Shown piece after piece: positions 37,004 through 48,200 of a DNA stretch of 64,000 bases (within the stretch, counting starts at the first letter, position 1; each line of letters starts with the position of its first letter). The stretch comes from Phragmites australis (Eukaryota; Streptophyta; Magnoliopsida; Poales; Poaceae), in NCBI RefSeq assembly GCF_958298935.1, contig NC_084929.1:3038001-3102000 (forward strand), in the 5' to 3' direction. Both the position numbers and the translations under genes were made by a program. The notes beneath the pieces are model-generated. The model ran no database searches. It had not been told where the DNA came from and was given only the letters and a program-made list of their open reading frames with translations.

Positions 37004-37764
37004 AAAATAATTACATTTACACCAGCTTTAGATATTTTGAGCTGCTCAACACTGAGAGGAAACTTGTATGTAAGTGTATTACTGGAACTATACATTTGGA
37101 AATTAGGAACCTAACTGACTGAGCTGAACCTTGCTTGTACTTGGTTAGTGATTGGCTGAAAGGTTACGGACCTTTTATTTCTGTCTTGTCACCCTTGACG
37201 AAATCGTTTTTGGCCATACAGTATAAAAAGGTATTGTGCCACCAGTGTTTGGGAAGCTGGTAAAATAGCCACCTGCTTCACTCTTAGAGGTGCCAGGTTA
37301 TGTATGCTATGTGGTTGCCGGCGAGTAGATTTCTTTGAGTCATCTGTATATGTTTTCCTGAGACAATGTATATGTATGCTACATGTTCGCTGGCCAGTAG
37401 ATTAGTTTGAGCCATCTATATATGTTTTTTCCTGATACCTTTGTTTGCTTTAAGTTTTTCTTACTAAGGCCTAGCATCACTTCTAGAAAAGTCAAATTAC
37501 TTGGTTTGTCTGTTAATTTTTGGTTTATAATTTCAAGCTACACTATTATTGTTTAATATGGCTCTAGTTCCTTCTGATTTAACATGCAAGGGCTTCATTG
37601 TGAATCTGTTATATTTCCACTATTACTTTACTCAGTCCACTAACCGAATCTGTAATCAAAACCATACCTAAATGAAATACTACTGATTTTATTTGGTTCT
37701 TTGTGTTCTTGTCAGATCACCTAGAGCTCGTCGCTCCAGGAGCCCAGCCAGGAGAAGATACTGA
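34595..37764 (+). CDS. Y14: Exon junction complex protein Y14 (RBM8A homologue), four exons
   Basis: Y14 pairs with Mago to form the core of the exon junction complex, which marks spliced mRNA in the nucleus and acts in mRNA export, localisation and nonsense-mediated decay. Exons 34595-34880, 36122-36258, 36547-36692 and 37716-37764 have GT/AG borders and keep one frame (205 residues). The N-terminus is acidic ([16 protein letters not shown]), with the conserved [10 protein letters not shown] and [14 protein letters not shown] blocks. The single RRM starts about residue 97 ([20 protein letters not shown]), with RNP2 ILVTGV and RNP1 KGYALIEY. The tail [16 protein letters not shown] is an Arg/Ser-rich region, a known phosphorylation target in the family. 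Length is close to other plant Y14 proteins. The proline/alanine-rich insertion in exon 1 is normal for grasses. Intron 1 carries a MITE; intron 3 a (TA)n tract. Confidence 0.95.
35005..35216. mobile_element. Tourist-like MITE in intron 1 of Y14
   Basis: The ends AGCCATGTTTGGTAG and CTACCAAATATGTTC are inverted repeats, flanked by TTA on both sides (35002-35004 and 35217-35219). It is 212 bp, non-coding and rich in GGAGCT/AGCTCC words. It lies wholly within the intron and away from the splice sites. Confidence 0.8.
36974..37000. repeat. (TA)n microsatellite in Y14 intron 3
   Basis: About 13 uninterrupted TA dinucleotides. Confidence 0.9.
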
Positions 37765-38069
37765 TGTTTCCCCAGCACCTAGGATGGAGTGTGAGAAGTG
37801 TGGGGATTCCAGTTGTTTGCTTGGTTTAGTACCGGAGCTTGACGATTGTTGTTAGCTTGGCTACTTTTTTCATTTCGTGACCATGGCAGTTGTATGGGGC
37901 TTTAACTTCTTGCTTTTGGTTGATGGAGTTGCTGCATTTATGTTATGTTTGGCATGCCAGTTTGAGACAATTGTAACCTCTAATCTTTTAGATCTTTGAC
38001 AAGCGATATGTTGGAATTGGATGTTTATGTGCACCTTATTTCCCTTTTGTGAATACTTTTTTGCCCCTT

Positions 38070-39389
38070 TTTAAGGAAGTTAATCGACTGGCGAGCTCAA
38101 AGAAAAAAAGGGGGTTGATTTGAATATTTGGGTTAAAATGTTTCTGGGCCATTAAGTTGCTAATCGTGTTGCTCCTTGGCATATACTACTTGTGAGCAAG
38201 ATGCTGTTGTAATACGTTCGTGCCATTTTGCCTACGCCACCATTTACAACAAATGAATTAATTGTATTGGAATCAGGTCCGGCAGGCTTTTGACTAGCAG
38301 AAGTGTAAATGAATCTGTCGATTACGTCGACGTATGCAGGTAAGTTCTGCATTTCCCTGTGTGCAAAGCTGTGTTTCAAACTTGGTAAAAAAAAAGCTGT
38401 GTTTCAAACGTCCATGTGAACGGAGTTATGTGCAGTCCCAAAATTCCTTATTCTCTCAGGTGCCTACACAGACGCATGAGACGAGTAATGAGTTGCATTG
38501 GGACACGGCTAATTACAATGCACAATGCAATTTTCTACGAGTTCTTCAACCAGTCATAGCTTAGCACTATAGTCATAAGCAGGATGTTCAACGTTACCTG
38601 CAAGGCTGCAACTACAAACAATTTCCCAGGAACAATTCAAAACAACACACTTTTAACACAACAGTTAAGTCTCTGAAAAAGTTTCAACGGAATTGAATTA
38701 TTGGTCTAAGATATGCTAAAATCCTGTTAGGCCCTGAAACGAATTGGAGCAATTTCTCCAAGACATTATGGCAAATCCCAGTCAATTGCATTCCATTATA
38801 AAGGAGTCCTGGCCCGGCGGTAAATGATTTATTCTGCTTCCGTTGCTGCTCCAGGCATTGGAGCAGGAACCTGCCCAGGAGGGATTGGAGCGTACAATGA
38901 TTCTTTACTTTCGATCAAGAAAGAGCTTTCTCAAGATTTGCTTATTCTTTTTTCCTAATATTTAACTTTTTCTCAAAGAAGATTTCTACAACCAGTTTTC
39001 GTTGATACTGGAATCGGCGAAGGAAGGGGACGTGTTAAGTTGAGAATCTTTTTAAAAAGGTAAAGCCAAGAGAGAGAAAAACTGGTGCTATTGTGGCTAC
39101 ACCTCCTGCTTTGTCAGGTATAATGCGAAGAACGGCATGGATGGTAGGAAATACCATTCCGTCACAATATCAAGAATTGGAAGCCTCCTAAATCAAACAT
39201 ACATTGACAGGGGTTGCCAACAAAAAGAGAGGAAAGAGGCCCTAGTGAATCTGATACCATGACTACTTCGATCTCCAAACGATGGCCACTACGTTGATTA
39301 GCCCAGCGGAGATTTCTCTATTTTTGTAGAGATCTATTTACAACAATGGTATGCAACAACGTTCAGCAACAGCAGGCCTTCGATGGGTC
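38070..39389. other. Gap after Y14, nothing recognised
   Basis: 3' flank of Y14 then mixed-composition DNA. A short minus-strand frame ending at 38828 (APIPPGQVPAPMPGAATEAE then stop) looks protein-like but has no clear upstream exon. A plus-strand frame near 39080-39210 (KTGAIVATPPALSGIMRRT) is similarly isolated. I could not assign either. Confidence 0.35.
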
Positions 39390-39902
39390 TGGCACTGGGT
39401 GACATGTCTTCAAAATTACTTCATTTCCTGACGCATCCTTCGAAGACTGACGAGAAGCTAGCATGGCGGCGCTGCGTGCCCGGTGTGATTGCGTGAGCTC
39501 TAGGAGGTACCTGAGTCTGCCTTCGACCGCGTCCAGTTTTTCCAGATATTCCTCATGTTGTGTCGCAGACGACTCCTGCTCTTTGCTTGATGGAACTTGC
39601 GCACCTGGTTGACTGCTGCTTACAGAAGCTTGCGCGCCATGGCTAGTCTGGTGATTTGGGAGTCCGAGCTGGGCTTCAAGTTCTTCATGGACGCGATAAT
39701 GGCGTCCTTCTGGGCGTTTGGGCTGGAAATGCTGTTTGATGACGATGAAGGTCTTGGGATTAAGGAACCTGTATCGTCCCGAGACATATTTGAAGCTCTG
39801 CTCACGAATTGCTGCGCATCCTCGCTATCACCACCACCATTGTCCTTATCTTCATCATCTGATGCTGTCTCTTCACCTGACCAGCTCCTCTGATTCTGCA
39901 GT
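39385..39902 (-). pseudogene. Frameshifted coding fragment of unknown family
   Basis: Read on the minus strand, an exon-like stretch follows GAACTGCAG at 39896. It opens with RSWSGEETASDDEDKDNGGG and continues through Asp/Ser-rich sequence to NAQKDAIIASMKNLKP; that frame ends at MARKLL. About one base out of register, a second open stretch runs from HEELEAQLGLPNHQ through EEYLEKLDAVEGRLRYLLEL to a stop after DPSKACCC (39387). Both parts have coding character, so a single-base shift in an old gene or transposase C-terminus is likely. The coiled-coil-like second part resembles C-termini of plant transposases, but the family is not established. Confidence 0.45.
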
Positions 39903-40700
39903 TCAGAATGGAGTCAAAATTGAGAGACATTAGTTAAGATGGTACCTCTGCCAGAACAACATAATACGGATAATTTGAAGGAACTAACGCCATTTTAAAA
40001 CCCTTTATTTTTTTCATAGATCACCATACAAGCAATGCAAGAAGGGCAAAAAAGATAACCGAATGCCCCTGCTTTGATCAAGCAAAAAGCAACTGGAGCT
40101 AGGAGTTACATGAAACACAATCTCATACATGGTTAATTTTTAATTTTAAAATTGAGATCCAGGACAGCTTCCTTAAAAGAGGGGAGGAAGGATATCACAT
40201 GATATCTTTGACTTTCAAGTTTGGGCACCAAAATTCTTTTCTTTTTTAGAATCTATTACTCAGATTGCTCAAAAAGTTGTCTATGTGATTCCTAAAGTTT
40301 ACACCTATAGTCCGACACAACTAATCCAATCATATAATATAATCCTTCCTCACTATCTCTTTTCAAGAAAAATTTAATGTTATAAGTTTAGTCATCATAT
40401 TTCTTTTCATTTTATTTTCTTAGACTATAGAATTATTTAAAGTAACGCAATCCACTATGTCAACGTGAAATTAATGGCCTTTTCATGAGAAAATGCTGGC
40501 ACATTATTGCAACTGATTTCTGTCAACTATGCCAGGAGCTTGTTAATGAGCAATTGACTTGAAGTGCATTAATACTTACTACATCACATTGGTTCCCAAG
40601 AAGCCATCTCCTGAGACATTAAATGACTTCTGGCTCGTACCTTTGCTAAATCCTTCGCTAAAACTTCTTAAAAGATTATTACCAATAGATTGCAAGATGT
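39903..40700. other. AT-rich gap, nothing recognised
   Basis: No supported gene, RNA or mobile element ends. Confidence 0.45.
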
Positions 40701-40703
40701 TAT

Positions 40704-41495
40704 GAGCATGTTTGGTTCACTGCCAGGGCCGTTGATTAGCATGTGCAGGGTGGGCGACCGCACAGGGCTCTCACCCTGCAAGGGTCTCATGTAGTCATCA
40801 ATTCTATTTTAGTAAAGTTAATTTCTATAATTTTAGGTTATTAATTAGGTCAGCAGGCTATTAATTTGGTTATTTATCTCACTACGAACAGCTACGTCTC
40901 ATAAATTTTTATACGAAGATTAGATAGAACTATACTACTAGTACTAAGTATGTTTTAGCCTTTAGGTGTAACTGAATTTTTATCAACCATTTAAATTGGA
41001 TATTATGATATAGCATATAGAATATAAATAGGCTCTTCACATACCACAACTCTTCTAGATGGGATATTATTATATTTTATGAAGTTCTCAAATATTCCTC
41101 TTTTATTTATAAATATTGACCACATATAACATTAATTCTGTTTTTAACAGTACACATACAACTGTATTCGAGAAAAGATGTCTTCTTTTCTGAGAGTGTA
41201 ATTTCAATTTTGCACAGGGCCCCTTATACTGCGGTACGGCCCTGTTCACTGCCAAACTTTTCCACAACAAAGCTAGGCAAGGTTGACTATTTCTGGCAAT
41301 CGTTTGGTTTACTGCCACAGTGTTGGCACGCTGAAGTTTTCTAACGAAGTGGTCCACTTGTTATAGACACAATTCTTTGCCAAGACTTGCCTAACTTGTG
41401 GCGATCATTATGAGCACCACACAAATTAAGGTTTGTCATACTTTGCCATAATTAGGTGTCTGTGTGGCAAACTGCACAAAACAACCAAACAAGCT
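40704..41495. mobile_element. Tourist-like MITE, split by a nested hAT MITE
   Basis: The outer ends GAGCATGTTTGGTT (40704) and AACCAAACAAGCT (41495) are inverted repeats, followed on the right by TTA. Interior words such as CACTGCCAAACTTTTCCACA and GGCAAACTGCACAAAACAA are typical of a common grass MITE. Removing 40724-41244 plus one 8-bp duplication restores a continuous element of about 260 bp. Confidence 0.68.
40724..41244. mobile_element. hAT-type non-autonomous element nested in a MITE
   Basis: The ends CAGGGCCGTTGATTAG and GCGGTACGGCCCTG are inverted repeats (CAGGGCCGT core). The 8-bp duplication TTCACTGC is perfect (40716-40723 and 41245-41252) and belongs to the interrupted host element. 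It is 521 bp with no transposase frame. Confidence 0.88.
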
Positions 41496-41528
41496 TTATC
41501 GTACGGGTAATTCAATAAAACCATAATG

Positions 41529-42187
41529 CATGGTTTTTAAGGTAGTAAGGCGAGGCACGATGATCCACCACCTTCTAGCTGTCTAGGCGCTTAAGGCGCA
41601 CGGCGAGATGATGCCATATATACATAGAGAGTATCCCGACCATAGGAATAAATAGGAGAGAAAAAAAGAAAAAACGGGAGAGATGAGCCAATTTAGAGGT
41701 CGGCCCATTCAACCTAGCAAGCCCATCGTAACCCACCCAAGGCATGTAGCCATCTTAAGCCACCCCCTCCAGCTCCACAAGCCACCAAACATCGTAGGGT
41801 TTACTTCTACTACCGCCTCTTCGCTTCTTCCCATCGCCTCCAATACTCCCTTCCACATGGAGCAACACCTCCTCAATTCCTCTACTCCCCTCAACCTACT
41901 CCGCTCCTCCACGCTCCTGCAGCCTCTTTCCTAATCAAAATCAACAAGATCGGCAAGGGTGGTGCAACCAGCGAAGGTGTGAGATAGCGGAATCAGCCGG
42001 AGATGGGCATGCAAAGGCGAAATCAAGCCGGATGAGAGAAGGCAACATCGACATACCGCTGAATCGAGACGGATAAGGGTGGAAGATGGCGGAATCAATC
42101 CAAAGAAGGAATAAACGTAAGGCGACACCTTGCCCCTATGGCGACCGAGTTGTGTCTTGTAGCCTAGGCAACGCCTTAAAAACCATG
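41529..42187. mobile_element. Non-autonomous DNA transposon, CATGGTTTTTAAGG family, 8-bp duplication
   Basis: The left end CATGGTTTTTAAGG and right end CCTTAAAAACCATG are perfect inverted repeats, flanked by CCATAATG on both sides (41521-41528 and 42188-42195). An 8-bp target suggests hAT. The interior contains repeated GGAATCARCCGGA / GAAATCAAGCCGGA words at about 33-bp spacing (41975-42105). Its short open frames are not supported as genes. Confidence 0.82.
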
Positions 42188-42195
42188 CCATAATG

Positions 42196-44067
42196 GCAAG
42201 TTAGTGAACAAGGATTTGGTTAATTAGAGATAAACTTTGCAAGTTAGGAAAGATCAGAGTCACCAGGATTAGTGTTGATGGTGCGATTCATAACCCCACT
42301 TCACATGCCCATGATTGTGGGTCAGATGCTGCTTTGGTTGGTGTTGGGCATCGAGGATGGAAACTAGGAGAGGTGGGAGTGAAGGAGATGGTTAACCTAA
42401 TCCTCACTAATGTAAACTGTTGCCACCACCAAACATCGTGAGTCTTCAAGTCGCAGAGGTGGTAGATCCATGAGATAGGTGTAGGTGGAAGTGTGTCAAT
42501 GAATAATACATGCATTTCATATTATTAATTCACTATATAATATATGTCTGGATGATCCCCTTCCTACTAACTGGGTCACGTTTGATCCTGGCATGCTCCT
42601 TGCCGGGCTGGGACCCTGCTGCTGCGGCGGGAACTACTGACCCTGCGACACCATTGCGCAAGCCGACCTTGCTCTACCTCTAGTCGGAGGCCGCATGGCG
42701 AAGGAAGCGAGCGCTCTTGCGGCGGTGGCAGCTGGGAGAACATATGGCTGGGAGCTGGAGGAGTTCGGGAGGAGATGGGGGAACAGTGGGGGTCGACCTG
42801 ATCTAGTGACTTGGAGAAGGTGCGCGCGCATGGCACGACGAGTGAGGCGCGAGGTGGCTAGCGCGGGATGTAAAGAAGAGAGCGAGGTAGGCAGGCGTGG
42901 GCGCGTGGCGGAGGTGGTAGGCGAACGTGGCGGGAGCCTCGCAGCAGTCGTGCACTCATGCCCACGCGTCGGGGAGGAACCAGCACCGGGCTCGCTACTG
43001 GTGCAATGCCTGATGATGAGTTGAGTGTAGGCCCCAGCCCACTACAGTAAGCGATCCTAGTCCCACCCGGTAGCAAAGAAGTCCATTTTGGTCCAGCACA
43101 TCCTGATTCCTGGGCCATATCCCTATAGCTTCTAGGCGGATGCTAGCGGTTCCAGAGTGGAGCAAATTTTACAAATGCATTTTACCTCTGAAAATCGCTC
43201 GGCGGTAGTAACCGCAGTAACCACATAGTAATTCGGTAGAAACTGGTTGAATTTCATTAATTTTTTTTTGAATTTTAATTTTTTTAATTTTACATTTGAG
43301 TTTGATCTGTAACTGCTCGATTTATGAATGCGTTTCGGATCGAATCATCTGGTAACTGCGATAACCAAGTGGTTACCGATGATATTTTGAACCTTAGAGT
43401 GGAGACCATCGCGAGTTTCCACAGCTACCCATACCTTATTTACCACCACCACCTTCTTTTGGAATACTTCTCACTTTTGACTTTCATGTTCTAACTTTCA
43501 TCATCAATTTTAAACTAATACATCTGCAAACCATTATAAATATATAACATTCTTAAAGTACCTTTGATAACAAGTCTAACAATATCATTTCCACTTTATC
43601 TAACTAAATATTTAAAAATCTTATTAGTCAAAGCTTGAACAAAATCGAAGTTGCCAAGTATTATGAAACATAAGGAGTACTTGCTTGAGACTTGGGACGA
43701 TGGATACATCAAGTGGTCCAGGGAGGTGTGACGGTCGCCGCCATTCTCAACACCAACAAATTAATTCACCACCATAGTTAACTGCTCCATGTGCCGGCAT
43801 TGGCAGGAGCAGTACAGTCCTCGCCGCCATTTCTCTCGCCCAAATTACGCACTATTTTTGTGCATAGAAATCGTAGTGATCCATATTAGGCACCATCTTT
43901 GTGGCTAGCTATGTGTGTGTCAATTGAAAAGTTTTGCAGTTGAGGTGCACTTGTGGAAAACTAAAGTCCATACGGTAAACTAGTTCAAACAAATTGGAAT
44001 ATTTGATAACTTCGTAAAAAACATATTGAGATGTAATTGTGCAAAACTGCAAGCTGATGCTCTAGAT
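42196..44067. other. Gene-poor block: GC-rich island 42570-43130 and decayed repeat DNA
   Basis: The GC-rich stretch 42570-43130 has unsupported Arg/Gly-rich frames on both strands. 43190-43400 (GGTAGTAACCGCAGTAACC ... GGTTACCGATGATATTTTG) looks like the end of a common grass DNA transposon with internal GGTAACC words. No gene was found. Confidence 0.35.
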
Positions 44068-44245
44068 TTTTTTTTTTTTAAAAATAAGGCAAGAAAACGG
44101 TCTATTGCATTAAGAGGCAGTTAAGAATATAAAGCCTGTTACAATAAGAAAATAGGAAGACAAGACAACAGATAAATGAACAAAAACAATAAAAAAAAAG
44201 AAGACAAAGGAAGGGAAAAAATCAAGAAGAAAGCAAAAGAAACAA

Positions 44246-45016
44246 GAGAAAATCTACGATTTGCCATCGAATAACTACTGATTCTACAATCCGCCATCGA
44301 ATAAATTCTGTTTACTTCTATACCATCGAATAAATATTTCAGTTCCTTATATGCCATCAGCTTCCGATACTACCCTCCGCTGTATTGTTCATGAACAATA
44401 TGAACAGTATCCGAGAATAAAAAAAGTCACAAAAAATATGTCGATTTTTGTGCACGCTCTATAATTCATAATCAACCCGTTTTAACTGTATTCACCTAAA
44501 AATAATGTATAGAATTCAAACTAAAATTCTTCAAAATGTACTACTTTTGTAACTTCTTGCAATTTTTAAGCCTCATAAAAATTTACAAAAAATCTGAGAA
44601 AATTTACTAATATTCCTCTAATGTGATGTAATAATTTCTAAAATTATCTCCCGCGGTGAAAAAATTAGTTTTTTTGTAATGCACAGTATTACAAAAGTAG
44701 CTCATTTTGAGAAATTTTAGTTTGAATTTTACACAGTATTTTTAGGTGAATACAGTTAAAATGGGTTGATTATGAATTATAGAGCGTGCACAAAAATTGA
44801 CATATTTTTTGTGACTTTTTTTATTCTCAGGTACTGTTCATGAATAGTATAGTAGAGGGCAGTATCGAAAGCTGATGGCATATAAGGAACTGAAACATTT
44901 ATTCGATGGTATAGAAGTAAACAGAATTTATTCGATGGCGGATTGTAGAATCAGTAGTTATTCGATGGCGGATTGTAGAATCAGTAGTTATTCGATGGCG
45001 AATCATAGATTTTCTC
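44246..45016. mobile_element. MULE with very long terminal inverted repeats (foldback type)
   Basis: Left arm 44246 to about 44575 and right arm about 44690-45016 are inverted copies (about 330 bp each) around a centre of roughly 115 bp; the ends are GAGAAAATCTACGATTTGCC and GCGAATCATAGATTTTCTC. The 9-bp duplication AAGAAACAA is perfect (44237-44245 and 45017-45025), the hallmark target size of Mutator-like elements. The right arm has an extra direct repeat of TTATTCGATGGCGGATTGTA (31-bp period, near 44930-44992). No transposase frame exists. It is inserted near the 3' end of the LINE. Confidence 0.9.
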
Positions 45017-45239
45017 AAGAAACAACCCTCATAGGTTGGTTTGTTCTTCGTCTTTGTGGGTTGTTGATCTGAAGCTATAGATGTCATCTTCAATAAATGG
45101 TGACCTGAAAAAGGATTTTTCTTCAGCATTGAAGATCCTTCTATTCCTTTCTTTTCAGATGTCCCACCAACATTATAGGAGTCCACCAAGGCGACTGTGT
45201 TTTTCCTGCTTTGAACCACCACTGTCAAGCCCAAGAATC

Positions 45240-48200
45240 CATTCTTGTCTTGCAGTGTTAGTTATTTGATATTGGTTTAGTTGGAAAGTATTTGTTACAT
45301 GAAACTAAACAACCTTAGCAAAGTTGTAGCCTTTAAGAAGATGATATGTTGTTTCTTGCTCACAATAACTGAGATTGCATTTGGAGTTGTGAGGCCAATT
45401 CTTTATGGCTAGCACATCTATTGTATTAGCTTTGTTATGCATTATCAGCTAGCCAAAAGATTTGCATTTAGGCTTAGTATGTGCTTTCCAAATTGGTGAG
45501 GCACAATGCCTTTTTATGTTTCCTTGGAATTGCACATTATAAGCAGATTTGGCCTTATACTCTCCACTCGAGCTACATTTCCATATTACCTAGTCTTCAT
45601 TATCATTAAGCTGGACACTTCGCAAGCGACTAAATAGTAAAATGAACTCATCAATTAAGTTCTAATTTCCGAATGACCTAGATTCCCCTTATCCCTCTAA
45701 AGATCCCAGAGCACTTGATTAACTATTCATTTTTTAAATCTTGCCACCTGATAGAGCCTTGGTGTTAGATGTCTTGGTGCCATGCCATCTAACCAATTTG
45801 CCTCTCAAAATGGTGTGTTGATACCATTCCCCATCTGAATCAAAGTGAAGGCAAAGAACAAAGCTCAATTTGATTGATCTTCATGCTTCACTACATTCTT
45901 CCATGGCTTTATATCTTAATCCCACTAGTGTCATAGCCATCTGAGACAAAATGTGCGGCTGAACTTGTCAGGGTCCTTGATCCCTAGCCCTCCTAGTTGC
46001 TTTGGATGACAGGCTATTCACCAATTGACCAAGAAATGACCTCCATTTGCTTCCTGTATATCATGCCCCCTCCAAAGAAAAGCCCCACAATATTTGTCAA
46101 CCTTCTCTATGGCCCACTTAGGTAGCTTGAAGATGGCCATGAAGTATGTTGGGATTGTAGATAACATTGATTTTATCAGGGTTTCTCTTCATGTTCTGTT
46201 GAGTAGATTTCTTTTCCAGCTTGGGAGTCTATTGGCAATCTTGTCGACAATAGGTTGAATTTCATACTTTCTCACGTTTTTGGTGTGCATGGGCAGACCT
46301 AGGTATTTGCATGGAAAATGTTGGAATTGTGACAAAGTAACTTGTTGTAGGGATTGCACCTCTTAACTATTGCATCTTATGGGATACAATTATGTTTTGT
46401 TGACGTTTGTGATGAGGCTCATGGCTTGGCTAAAAAGTTGCAAGATTTGTTGCATGTTGTGATGTCATCTGGTGTTGGTTTGATGAAGAATGCATCAACA
46501 TCAGCATAGAGAGACTCTGAATCTTGCTCTATTGTGCGGTAAAGGTAAAAGGAAGCTAATCTCATGTGCAGTCTGGAAGAGCAAACTAAGAGGATTCATA
46601 GCCATAATGAAAAGCATTGGTGATAGGGGATCGCCCTACCTCACACCTCTTTTGTGCTTGAGCTTGTCCCCCACTTCCCCATTGATAATGAAAGATGATG
46701 TAGATGTTGCAAACATCATTGAGATTTAATTTCTCCATCTCTTCCCAAACACAAACGCTTCTATAATCTCAAGTAGGAAGGCCCAACTGATAAAATCAAA
46801 ATCTTTGAGATGTCAAGCTTGACAAAAATGATAGGACATGCAAACCCTTGACTGTTCTTTGCACATACATAAAGTTATTATAGATGCATCTCTTTTTGAT
46901 GAAGGTACTCTGATTGATGGGCACTAGGTCCTTTATTTTTCTAGCCAACCTACTTGCCAGTAATTTGGAGATTTTTTTTTGCAAAGCTATGAGGTATGCT
47001 CATTGGTATGTAATTAGAGACTGAATTTGGGTTGGCTTTCTTGGGGATCAGAACAACATGTGCATCGTTTAGAAGGTCTAAACCTTAACAATTCATATTG
47101 TATAGATGTTGAATGAACGCTATAATATCACTTTGAAATACATCCCAACATTGATGATAGAGTGGCCTAGTAAATCTATCTGGACTTGGAGCCTTTTTCT
47201 TTAGCCATACATGGCTATGTTCTTAATTTTGTGAACTATGAAAGCGGCTTCTAGAGAGGATATGTCATGCTAATGAATCCCTAAATTATGCCAATCTAGC
47301 CCTATTTGCTTTGTGATTGGGGTGTCCATGGCTATCCTAAAATGATCTTTTTCTTGATGGGTTATGGCCACATCATTGTTTTGCTGCAATGAGGCAAATA
47401 AATTTCTCTTTGTTCTGGTGTTTGCAATCATCTGGAAGTATTTTGTGTTGGTATCTGATACTTGGTTGTATCATTGCCAGTTTTAGAACCGACAGTAATA
47501 GAGTTATCATTGCCGGTTTGTGTTATGAACTGATAATGATAGTTGGTCCCAAATCTGATGCTTTTGTAATCGATTTTTTTTTTTAAAATATTTTAGCCCT
47601 TGACTAGCCCCTCTAGACTACACAGTCGCAACTCGCAAGTCACACAAGTCACAAGTTTTTCACATGAATTATGCACGTATGTGATTCATGGGAGTTGAAC
47701 CCGAGATATCTCACCTTGCGCGTAGACTTCTTACCATCTCACATATCACTGATTACTGAGAGCAATGCGATATCTTTTCCTTTTAACCATTGTTAACTAA
47801 AAGTTATAATAATTATTTGGATATTAAATTACTTCTAATGAAAATTTGTCAACTACAAAGTTCTAGATCTCATTGAGAACTACAATTTTCATATAAAGTT
47901 TGTTTCCATCTGACTCCATTTGAAAAAGTTATAAATTTATGAAATTGATCATCACTGTTGGTTCGTATTATGAACTGACAGTAATACTATCATTGTCTAT
48001 CCGTAATACGAACTGACAGTGATAATCTAATGAGATATTTTTCGAGCTGATTTTTATTGTTTATAACTTGTGACGATTATTTGGGCATCAAAATGACTTT
48101 TCGTTCACTGTTCGATAAAACAGCCATAACTTATGCATACATAGTCCAATTTCGACATTCGACCTCTGCATTAGAAGCTAACTAGAAGGCACATCTAAAA

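Noticed and set aside
38800..39240. Organelle-derived insert suspected from AT-rich, protein-like text
   Set aside because: I could not match it to any plastid or mitochondrial gene I know; the frames are short and disconnected.
44899..45234. 111-codon minus-strand frame across the MULE right arm
   Set aside because: It combines LINE C-terminal sequence with the inserted MULE repeat; the repeated DSTIRHRITT text comes from the 31-bp duplication.
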